A stretch of 6,539 bases of DNA from an archaeon (GTDB lineage: Archaea > Asgardarchaeota > Hermodarchaeia > Hermodarchaeales > Hermodarchaeaceae), in the NCBI GenBank assembly GCA_016550425.1, contig JABXGS010000154.1:1-6539 (forward strand), read 5' to 3'. Shown here in pieces: positions 1 to 5,689 of this stretch. The notes beneath the pieces are model-generated. The model searched no databases. It had not been told where the DNA came from and worked only from the letters and a program-made list of their open reading frames with translations. The stretch's first letter is position 1; every line of letters begins with the position of its first letter. Both the position numbers and the translations under genes were made by a program.

Positions 1-654
1 GGTGGACTAGGAAGTATTTCATCAACCAAGTTAGTGACCCTTGGGATTCACCATCTTCGAATTATTGACCCCGATATCGTGGATGCGTCCAATCTCCAAC
101 GCCAATTTCTCTACCGAGAAACTGACATTGATAAACCAAAAATCCACCTTGCAGCACGCCGTTTAAGCATTCTCAATCCTGACGTAACCATTGAACCTAT
201 CGAAAATCGCCTTACTGAAGAAACGGTCAATGAGATTATTCAGGATATGGATTTAGTTATTGATGGGCTGGACCGGTTTACACCGCGGTATATTTTAAAT
301 GAAGCTTGCTGCCGACTTGGGATACCCTATATCTTTGCGGGTGCCCTCGGAGCAACAGGTAACCTTACAACGATATTACCTGGCGAGACAGCCTGTTTAG
401 AATGCGTTTACGGAGGAGTTGATGATTCCCAACAGCCCAACTGTGAAACGATAGGCGTTTATCCTACCATTTTGGGTGTCGTGGCTAATATTCAAGTCCA
501 TGAAGCGTTGTGCCTTATTCTCGGATTATACCCTCGACTTGCTGGACAGCTATTATTTGTCGATCTCAATAATCTGCGCTTTGACCAGTTCCCTATCGCA
601 CGCAATGAAGATTGTCCAGTGTGTGGAGAGTGCCACCCACCTCGAAAGAACTAA
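1..654 (+). CDS. E1-like adenylyltransferase (ThiF/MoeB/HesA family), 5' partial
   Basis: Members of this family use ATP to adenylate the C-terminal glycine of a ubiquitin-fold protein (ThiS, MoaD, SAMP/Urm1 type), a first step in sulfur transfer or protein conjugation. The frame is open to the left edge, and its first residues are GGLGS, the second half of the Rossmann nucleotide-binding loop, so the gene starts upstream and the GTG at position 34 is internal. The 217 visible residues carry the D-x-D and SNLQRQ block (about 23-35), a conserved Lys near 47, the catalytic Asp region DGLDRFTPR (about 88-96), zinc pairs CLEC (132/135) and CPVC (205/208), and a Cys at 148 where ThiF and Uba4 proteins carry the sulfur- or thioester-linked cysteine. 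The usual D-N-F reads D-R-F here. Only about 30-40 N-terminal residues seem to be missing, which would give a normal MoeB/ThiF length. The end overlaps the convergent desulfurase gene by 4 nt. The family is clear; the partner protein and pathway are not. Confidence 0.93.
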   Translation, partial: GGLGSISSTKLVTLGIHHLRIIDPDIVDASNLQRQFLYRETDIDKPKIHLAARRLSILNPDVTIEPIENRLTEETVNEIIQDMDLVIDGLDRFTPRYILNEACCRLGIPYIFAGALGATGNLTTILPGETACLECVYGGVDDSQQPNCETIGVYPTILGVVANIQVHEALCLILGLYPRLAGQLLFVDLNNLRFDQFPIARNEDCPVCGECHPPRKN

Positions 655-1925
655 CCTGTGAGCGTTTTTAAAGCTTCAATTAGAGTATCTACTTCTTCGA
701 CTAAATTGAAGTAATGAAAACTGGCGCGGACATTGCCCCCGAATTGGTCTAAAACACCAAGAAACCGCATAAGAGGTTGACAGCAATGATGCCCCGCACG
801 GGTTAGGATTTTCCATTGGGAATCCAAGGCAAGACTCACATCATGAGACATCCAACCTTCAAGGTTGAAGCAAATTGCCCCAACCTTCCAGGTCATATCC
901 TTGTTCGGACCATACACAGTGATGTTGGGCATATCGCGAATTCCATCCAGAAGATGCTTAGTTAGCTTATGTTCATGTTCTTGCACCTGATTGATGCCAA
1001 TCCGATTAAGGTATTTGACAGCTGCACCGAGTGCGATGAGCCCAATTATATTTGGAGTTCCTGCATCCCATCGCCGAGCCCGATGATCACTCCGAAGCAT
1101 ATAATCCTCTGCAGTTACCGAAGCGATTGCGCCTCCCCCGACTTCAGCTGGAGCCATTCGGCGAAGCAGTTCATCACGTACATAAAGACCCCCACATCCA
1201 GGAGGTCCAAGAGGACCTTTGTGCCCTGAGAAAGAATAGAAATCACATCCCATCGCTTTGACATCAACAGGCATATGACCTGCCCCTTGTGCGCCATCAA
1301 TGAAAACCAAGCATTTTGGATTCTGTGACTTAATGGTGCGGATTATTGCTGGCACATCATGTTTGGTACCCATGGCGTTCGAGGCATGTTGAAAAGCAAC
1401 CAATTCTGTATTTTCATCAACCACTTCGGCAAACATTTCCGGTAGCAATCGCCCCTCTTTTGTGGGAGTGATCGTGTGGAATTGGGCCTTGACATACTTG
1501 GCCAAACGCATCCAAGGTAGAAAGTTGGAATGATGTTCGAGAAGTGTGGTCACAATTTTACTATTGGGAGTCCATTGAACTAGCGGTGGAGCAAATTTAA
1601 AGCCCGTACTCCAACGATTTAGAAACTGATGTTCAAGAGCATAAGCCACATGGTTTGCTGCTTGGGTTTGATTACGTGTAAAGATGAATTCTTCAGCATC
1701 ACAATGGAGTAACCGCTTTGCTACTTCTTCTCGAGCAGCATCACACACCTCAGAAGCCTTGGCCGCAATCGAATAAGCCCCCCTTTCAACATTTGCACAG
1801 TACTCCTCGAAATATTCAATTGTTGCGTCTATTACTGGCCTGGGAATTGGAGTTGTTGCAGCATTATCAAGGTAGATGTATTGTTGAGTGATAGGTAGAT
1901 CGCGACGCATATCATCAGGTTTCAT
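651..1925 (-). CDS. Cysteine desulfurase, SufS/CsdA-like group II (class V aminotransferase)
   Basis: This is a PLP enzyme predicted to turn L-cysteine into alanine plus an enzyme-bound persulfide, feeding Fe-S cluster assembly or sulfur-carrier pathways in the cytosol. Visible features (424-aa numbering) are YLDNAATT at 18-25, EHHSN with the PLP-stacking His at about 131, the PLP-binding Asp at 210 and Gln at 213 in FIDGAQGAGH, SGHK with the Schiff-base Lys at 236, the RAGHHC catalytic Cys at 381, and the substrate Arg in VRASF at 400. GHHC is typical of the SufS branch. Two oddities are a second Cys directly after the catalytic one (HHCC, where SufS usually has HHCA) and about 20 extra residues (about 100-120) before the EHHSN block. 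The ATG at 1923-1925 is preferred to the adjacent TTG at 1926-1928 because a perfect GGAGGT lies 5 nt ahead of it. Nearby genes do not show whether it serves Suf-type assembly or the E1-like enzyme. Confidence 0.93.
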   Translation of the reverse strand: MKPDDMRRDLPITQQYIYLDNAATTPIPRPVIDATIEYFEEYCANVERGAYSIAAKASEVCDAAREEVAKRLLHCDAEEFIFTRNQTQAANHVAYALEHQFLNRWSTGFKFAPPLVQWTPNSKIVTTLLEHHSNFLPWMRLAKYVKAQFHTITPTKEGRLLPEMFAEVVDENTELVAFQHASNAMGTKHDVPAIIRTIKSQNPKCLVFIDGAQGAGHMPVDVKAMGCDFYSFSGHKGPLGPPGCGGLYVRDELLRRMAPAEVGGGAIASVTAEDYMLRSDHRARRWDAGTPNIIGLIALGAAVKYLNRIGINQVQEHEHKLTKHLLDGIRDMPNITVYGPNKDMTWKVGAICFNLEGWMSHDVSLALDSQWKILTRAGHHCCQPLMRFLGVLDQFGGNVRASFHYFNLVEEVDTLIEALKTLTG

Positions 1926-1930
1926 CAAAG

Positions 1931-1936
1931 ACCTCC
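1931..1936 (-). promoter_or_regulatory. Shine-Dalgarno site of the cysteine desulfurase gene
   Basis: The minus strand reads GGAGGT here, a perfect match to the archaeal and bacterial anti-SD. It lies 5 nt upstream of the ATG at 1925 but only 2 nt from the alternative TTG start at 1928, so it decides the start in favour of the ATG. Confidence 0.8.
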
Positions 1937-1947
1937 GAGAACAAGTT

Positions 1948-1976
1948 CTTTATAACTCATTTACCTAAAGAGTTAT
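1948..1976 (-). promoter_or_regulatory. Near-perfect palindrome overlapping a TATA-like element upstream of the desulfurase gene
   Basis: On the plus strand, ATAACTC (1952-1958) is matched by GAGTTAT (1970-1976). Inside these arms TTTA (1960-1963) is matched by TAAA (1966-1969), with CC at the centre and one unpaired A at 1959. That gives 11 of 11 paired positions with a single bulge. On the minus strand the left arm merges into a TATA-like TTATAAAG that would start transcription close to the ATG. The element could be an operator for the desulfurase gene or a weak hairpin at the 3' end of the helicase transcript. It is not followed by a T-run on the minus strand, which favours an operator. 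The symmetry is seen directly; the function is inferred. Confidence 0.5.
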
Positions 1977-2019
1977 TGAAGCTTCCCCTCATAACCTTCT
2001 AGCATCTTGCACAATTATC

Positions 2020-3789
2020 CTAACTTGTTTCCCGACCATCAGAATCAACAACTTGCAGCCGTTTACCAATAAGCTCTAGAAACATGGTATCACGTTTCAG
2101 CGACTTTTCGGCTTCGATGGTTTGATCATAGCTAAGGGTGTAGAGTGTTTTGATGTTTTGGAGGTTGCTCCGTATTCGACCAAGACTTTGTTCATATCGA
2201 GCTAACGACAAGGTTGTGCCATAATAAATTCCTACATCAGCCTCCGGCAAATCAGTGCCTTTTTCTATCAATCGCTCCGAGGCGAACAAAGCGGATACTT
2301 GGCCTACCTTGAATGATTTAATTTGCGAATACTGCTGAGCACCACTCATTCTTCCATGAACGTAAGTACTTGTGATTCCATTTTCTGTGGCACGTCGTGA
2401 GAGGAAGCGTGTCATCTCAATAAAACGACATAAGATGAGGGCTCTTTTTCCCTGAGTATTGAAGCGTGCTAGCCAATAAAGGAGCCGCTCCTCTTTCTGA
2501 TCAGGAACCTGGTTTTTCGTTCTTTCAGCCACTCTTTCCTTAATCAATGATAATTCAGATGAAGCAAGAAGGATACGATTTGTAATGTTGTTTATGAAGG
2601 TGCTAAACGAGTGGAAAGTACCTTCAAGAAGATGTTGGCGAGCGACAGTCATAAGAAGATAAGCTCTCGCAACCGCTAAAATTACCAACAGTTGTTGTTC
2701 GTCTCCATTGAAATGTTCTAAAAGTTTTTTCTTCAGACCTTTCTTTCCCAGCAAGTCGGTAATGAAGAGGAGAATGCGATCACTGGGAATGTTCTGGATT
2801 CCTGTAATTATTTTGTAGGCGCTATTCAAGCGGTGTAATTGCGCCCGTTTGATATCTGAGATTAAATTATCAACCAGTGTTATCCATTCATCAAAGACCC
2901 GAATTCGTTTCAATTCATAGGCAGGTTGAAATGCTTCAAAATCATCCCCAATGGGTCGAATTTCTGCAACACGCTCAGCGCCCCCAAAGGTCTTCTTTAG
3001 CAAGCCAATTTTTGCGTCTTGCGAAAGAGATGCCGTCAATCCGATGACAATTCGTGTGGATTGCGAATCTAGGAGATTGAGATGGTGTATGATTGGCGAA
3101 TAGGTTTTGTTCATCCGATAGTTCTGGAAGCTAAACTCCTGAATCACCTGATCCGCTAAACGGGATTCATCGATTTTATAATCAAGAGTATTCGATGCTT
3201 CCAGTTCGTGTTTTAAGTCAGTGATAATCTGATTGAAGTTTCGTCCATTTCCGAAGCGATTCTCAATATAAGCGATAGTATCTTCGCGGGGACGCTTCTT
3301 GCCATAACTTTGAGCAAAGATGTCGAGGATTTCATCAATAATAATGACTTTGACTTTGTCAAGAGTTTCTTTGTCAATACGTTTGTGTCTCCCTGCCACA
3401 GCATTCATTAGCAAGATTGGAGTGGCAAAAATGAAGCGAGCCATCGCAGAATGTTGACGTGCCATTGAGCTGGGTAGGCTTTTCTGATCATCTAACAGGA
3501 AAAGATAACCATGAGAAGTGAGACCATAGGTCTTAGCCATTTCATATAATTGATGTTTGAGTTTCCGGTCTTGCACAAGGAAGAGGACTTTCTCATCTGA
3601 TTCTAGAATATCCCGTTCAAAGAGAAGGTCTAGAGTAAGGGTAGAGATAAGGGTTTTTCCCATACCTGTAGGCAGAAGCACTAGAAACACACGCTTTTCA
3701 CTGGTGTCAAGAGTCGCTAGAATTTGGTCCCGCGCGTTCAGTTGATAGAGACGCGGAGTGAATTTTGTTTTTTCTGCCACAAGAGTCAC
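2020..3789 (-). CDS. Stand-alone SF2 helicase/translocase of the Hef/FANCM/RIG-I-like group
   Basis: This 589-aa protein is predicted to be an ATP-dependent nucleic-acid helicase or translocase. Motifs in order are an early Gln in RLYQLNARDQ (13-22), Walker A PTGMGKT (40-46), motif Ia FLVQDRKL (70-77), Ib FATP (121-124), motif II DEIL (152-155), motif III LTAS (251-254), motif IV region ALILCRF (450-456), motif V EKGTDLPEADVG (509-520) and motif VI QSLGRIRS (534-541). Motif II departs from DEAH/DECH at its last two positions. Motifs II and III are about 95 residues apart, where relatives usually have about 25-30, and a mostly helical region of about 150 residues (290-440) sits between the RecA domains, as in Hef and RIG-I-like proteins. 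There is no C-terminal ERCC4 nuclease or HhH domain. The GTG start is chosen because the family's N-terminal motif begins 13 residues later and a TATA box lies about 38 nt upstream. A repair or an antiviral role are both possible. Confidence 0.87.
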   Translation of the reverse strand: MTLVAEKTKFTPRLYQLNARDQILATLDTSEKRVFLVLLPTGMGKTLISTLTLDLLFERDILESDEKVLFLVQDRKLKHQLYEMAKTYGLTSHGYLFLLDDQKSLPSSMARQHSAMARFIFATPILLMNAVAGRHKRIDKETLDKVKVIIIDEILDIFAQSYGKKRPREDTIAYIENRFGNGRNFNQIITDLKHELEASNTLDYKIDESRLADQVIQEFSFQNYRMNKTYSPIIHHLNLLDSQSTRIVIGLTASLSQDAKIGLLKKTFGGAERVAEIRPIGDDFEAFQPAYELKRIRVFDEWITLVDNLISDIKRAQLHRLNSAYKIITGIQNIPSDRILLFITDLLGKKGLKKKLLEHFNGDEQQLLVILAVARAYLLMTVARQHLLEGTFHSFSTFINNITNRILLASSELSLIKERVAERTKNQVPDQKEERLLYWLARFNTQGKRALILCRFIEMTRFLSRRATENGITSTYVHGRMSGAQQYSQIKSFKVGQVSALFASERLIEKGTDLPEADVGIYYGTTLSLARYEQSLGRIRSNLQNIKTLYTLSYDQTIEAEKSLKRDTMFLELIGKRLQVVDSDGRETS

Positions 3790-3821
3790 CAGAACACAGG
3801 CTTACGGGCTTTTCGAATTTT

Positions 3822-3835
3822 ACTTTATATATTTT
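3822..3835. promoter_or_regulatory. TATA element in the divergent helicase/regulator promoter region
   Basis: The minus strand reads ATATATAAAG here (3823-3832), a strong archaeal box A. Transcription starting 26-27 nt downstream would begin near 3800, leaving a leader of about 11 nt before the helicase GTG at 3789. No convincing Shine-Dalgarno site is visible there, which fits a short-leader or leaderless mRNA. The plus strand reads TTTATATA in the same place, so the element could also fire toward the regulator, giving that gene a leader of about 120 nt. Assignment to the helicase is the better supported reading. Confidence 0.6.
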
Positions 3836-3925
3836 CGGAAAAGTGATTGAAGTCGTTAATCATGCTTCATAAAGACAACGATTAGTGAGTGGCTAAGACT
3901 TAAATTTGACATATGAATCATCAAC

Positions 3926-3938
3926 TTAACATTGTTAA
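3926..3938 (+). promoter_or_regulatory. Perfect inverted repeat upstream of the HTH gene, candidate operator
   Basis: TTAACA (3926-3931) and TGTTAA (3933-3938) are exact reverse complements around one central T. The site lies 36 nt upstream of the regulator ATG and runs into an AT-rich TATA-like stretch (TTAATATTTA, 3935-3944). A dimeric helix-turn-helix protein binding here would block or recruit the initiation factors, so autoregulation is a natural guess. The symmetry is seen directly; who binds it is inferred. Confidence 0.5.
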
Positions 3939-3960
3939 TATTTACACCTTTCTTCGACTA

Positions 3961-3966
3961 AGAGGT
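3961..3966 (+). promoter_or_regulatory. Shine-Dalgarno site of the HTH regulator
   Basis: AGAGGT, containing the GAGGT core, ends 7 nt before the ATG at 3974. This supports that start over internal alternatives and implies that the mRNA has a leader, so a promoter upstream of about 3935 is likely. Confidence 0.6.
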
Positions 3967-3973
3967 TTTCAAT

Positions 3974-4324
3974 ATGGCATTTCCTTGTGAAGCTGTGGTT
4001 TGGAAGGCGCTTCCGGCGATCAAGTCATCATTAGCCCGAGCGCTGGTCAACGAGGGAATGACGCAGGTCCAAGTGTCGAAGATTCTCGGAACAACTGAAG
4101 CGACCATCTCTCATTACATGAAAGGTGAACGTGGATCCTCCGTGGTGCTAGAGAAAAAAATCCAGGAAGCTATCAACACCGTTGCCCACAAAATTAGTAC
4201 AGGTACAATAGCTGAAGACCAAATTACCAAAGAAGTGTGTGGTATCTGCCAGCAGGTTCGAGAAAACTCTGCTGTCTCTAGTACAGAAAACTCTCAAGAT
4301 TGTACAACCTGTTCTCAAACGTGA
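3974..4324 (+). CDS. Archaeal XRE-type HTH transcriptional regulator with a Cys4 tail
   Basis: This 116-aa predicted DNA-binding protein matches a widespread archaeal regulator family (COG2522-like). The N-terminus reads FPCEAVVWKALPAIKSSLA, close to the family's P-P-C-E-x-V-V and L-P-A-I hallmark. A helix-turn-helix follows at about 28-52 (MTQVQVSKILGTTEATISHY, then MKGERG). The C-terminal tail carries CGIC (Cys 89 and 92) and CTTC (Cys 110 and 113), a CxxC-CxxC arrangement that could bind zinc or act as a redox or metal sensor. It is divergent from the helicase and upstream of the membrane-protein gene, with an 80-nt gap that contains that gene's own TATA box, so it may be transcribed alone. 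A perfect inverted repeat in its own promoter region suggests self-control. The family is clear, but its targets are unknown and the family itself is poorly characterised. Confidence 0.88.
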   Translation: MAFPCEAVVWKALPAIKSSLARALVNEGMTQVQVSKILGTTEATISHYMKGERGSSVVLEKKIQEAINTVAHKISTGTIAEDQITKEVCGICQQVRENSAVSSTENSQDCTTCSQT

Positions 4325-4355
4325 TTCTAAATAGAAGCCGAACTCTTTTGAATAA

Positions 4356-4361
4356 TTATAA
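4356..4361 (+). promoter_or_regulatory. TATA-like box for the membrane-protein gene
   Basis: TTATAA lies in an AT-rich stretch between the regulator stop and the next gene. A start about 26 nt downstream (near 4384) would leave a leader of about 20 nt that still includes the Shine-Dalgarno site at 4390-4395. This is a spacing argument only, and the surrounding sequence is AT-rich enough to give chance matches. Confidence 0.45.
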
Positions 4362-4389
4362 CACAATAACACAGAATAGCACTCAATTC

Positions 4390-4395
4390 AGGTGA
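4390..4395 (+). promoter_or_regulatory. Shine-Dalgarno site that sets the GTG start of the membrane-protein gene
   Basis: AGGTGA is an exact anti-SD match, 9 nt before the GTG at 4405. An ATG at 4400-4402 is in a different frame, and the reading frame of the protein meets an in-frame TGA at 4393-4395, so GTG is the only credible start. Confidence 0.65.
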
Positions 4396-4404
4396 CTCAA
4401 TGTC

Positions 4405-5610
4405 GTGCCATCACTGAAAGAGTTCTTTCGCCGAGAAGGGGTGACTGCTTTTATCATCTTCCTTTCAGTAGCAGGCATTATTTGGGTCATTTTTCTCTCT
4501 TATTCATGGGGCGTCGAATTCGTTCCTGGTTTTGCCCTTGACGATGATACAATGCACAAGACTGTTATTTACTACATGATAAAGGGCGAAGATTTTTACT
4601 CCGCCTGGCGTCATGCTGCTGCAGTAACAGGCGACCTTGGAGATCTGCGTATCTATCGCACTCCCTTGGTGTTTTACCCGATTGTCTTTCTGACCGGGTG
4701 GGCAGGAACAGGATTTGTGTTTCCCCTCAGTGTTGTATGTGTTATTACCGCTGCAACTAACCTTATCCTCACTTTTTGGGTAGTTAACAAAATCACTGGC
4801 TCCGGATGGGCTGCTTTAGCAGCTAGTTTTGTGCAATATGCATTTTTCTTTAATGTAATTCCACTCTTTCAAATTGCCTTATTTGCTATGCCATTCGTCA
4901 TTCTAGCCGTATACTGGGCTTGGACAGATCACCCGTGGCTGGCTGGAACAGCGATTGCTTTTGCTTTTCTCATTAAAGAGACCTTTGTATTTGCACTTCC
5001 TGCCATTCTAGTGTTTTTTCTGATCCGGCGTCAGTGGCGCTCAACAGGAATAGTCATGGTCTTGAATATCGTTGCATTGGCCCTATATTTCATTCACACA
5101 CTAATTGCCCAGCCGATTCCAGACCCCACCATGATGCTTACTGCTAGTGGGCCTGAATTCTTACTCAATTTCGGAAGTTTCATCTGGTTTGGATTTGGCG
5201 TGCTATCCTACAATGTTTTTGCACCCGCCACCTTCCCTGGTTATTATCCGACAAATCCTTTACCTGCAATTATCCCCATTCCTCTATTTTACATAATCTT
5301 AACATTCCAAGTAATCATTGTGTGGGGAACAATCAGCTGGTGGTTTCTTAAACTGATTCAAAAACAACAAATGACATCGGTCCCACTGCTTTCCCTTGCC
5401 CTCGTTCTATGGCTTGTTCCAATCCTTTTTGCTGCGACCACACACATCACTGACTTTACTCGATACTGGATGGAATATGCGATTTGGAGATGGTTTGGTG
5501 CATCCTATGTTGGTTTCTCACTTCTCGTCGCTCTGAGTTGGACCGAGATGCGAGGAGCAGTTAAGCAGTTTCTACAGAGACCTCGTCTAATTGCTGTAGA
5601 TGGGGTCTAG
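4405..5610 (+). CDS. Polytopic membrane protein, probable GT-C-fold glycosyltransferase or relative
   Basis: This is a 401-aa integral membrane protein with about 9-10 hydrophobic segments, roughly at 13-34, 86-99, 103-128, 133-150, 152-172, 177-206, 213-233, 255-272, 286-309, 326-346 and 365-379 (some may pair or be short). After the first segment comes a polar loop (35-85) starting with Asp-Asp-Asp at 46-48 and a conserved-looking stretch KGEDFYSAW (60-68), then RIYRTPL (82-88). An acidic motif in the first external loop after TM1, followed by a G-x-x-x-Y element and a PL, is typical of GT-C transferases that use polyprenyl-phosphate sugars, as in archaeal protein glycosylation or glycolipid synthesis. 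No signal peptide is separate from TM1. It has its own putative promoter, and no other glycosylation gene is visible nearby. I am sure of the membrane topology class but only moderately of the enzyme assignment; a transporter or an uncharacterised membrane family is possible. Confidence 0.72.
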   Translation: MPSLKEFFRREGVTAFIIFLSVAGIIWVIFLSYSWGVEFVPGFALDDDTMHKTVIYYMIKGEDFYSAWRHAAAVTGDLGDLRIYRTPLVFYPIVFLTGWAGTGFVFPLSVVCVITAATNLILTFWVVNKITGSGWAALAASFVQYAFFFNVIPLFQIALFAMPFVILAVYWAWTDHPWLAGTAIAFAFLIKETFVFALPAILVFFLIRRQWRSTGIVMVLNIVALALYFIHTLIAQPIPDPTMMLTASGPEFLLNFGSFIWFGFGVLSYNVFAPATFPGYYPTNPLPAIIPIPLFYIILTFQVIIVWGTISWWFLKLIQKQQMTSVPLLSLALVLWLVPILFAATTHITDFTRYWMEYAIWRWFGASYVGFSLLVALSWTEMRGAVKQFLQRPRLIAVDGV

Positions 5611-5658
5611 CGTCTTTAAAAATAGAGGTTCGGGATGTGCCTTTGAATACACCAGCGC

Positions 5659-5666
5659 TATAAAAA
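5659..5666 (+). promoter_or_regulatory. TATA box placed for the candidate ncRNA
   Basis: TATAAAAA occurs in an intergenic stretch with no downstream plus-strand protein gene. Its centre (about 5662) is 26-28 nt upstream of G5690, where the first long RNA stem begins. That is the normal archaeal TATA-to-start spacing. No clear purine-rich BRE precedes it (CCAGCG). Confidence 0.5.
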
Positions 5667-5689
5667 GAAACCAAATCCCTTAGCTATGT

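Noticed and set aside
34..36. GTG as the start of the E1-like gene
   Set aside because: The same frame is open to position 1 and encodes GGLGS, part of the family's nucleotide-binding loop, so the gene is cut by the window edge.
969..1261. Plus-strand ORFs inside the desulfurase gene
   Set aside because: They lie antisense to a strongly conserved enzyme, have unremarkable composition and match no recognisable domain; they are shadows.
3557..3745. Plus-strand ORF rich in Arg and Ser opposite the helicase N-terminus
   Set aside because: It is antisense to the Walker A region of a clear helicase, and the Arg/Ser bias is that expected from the reverse frame.
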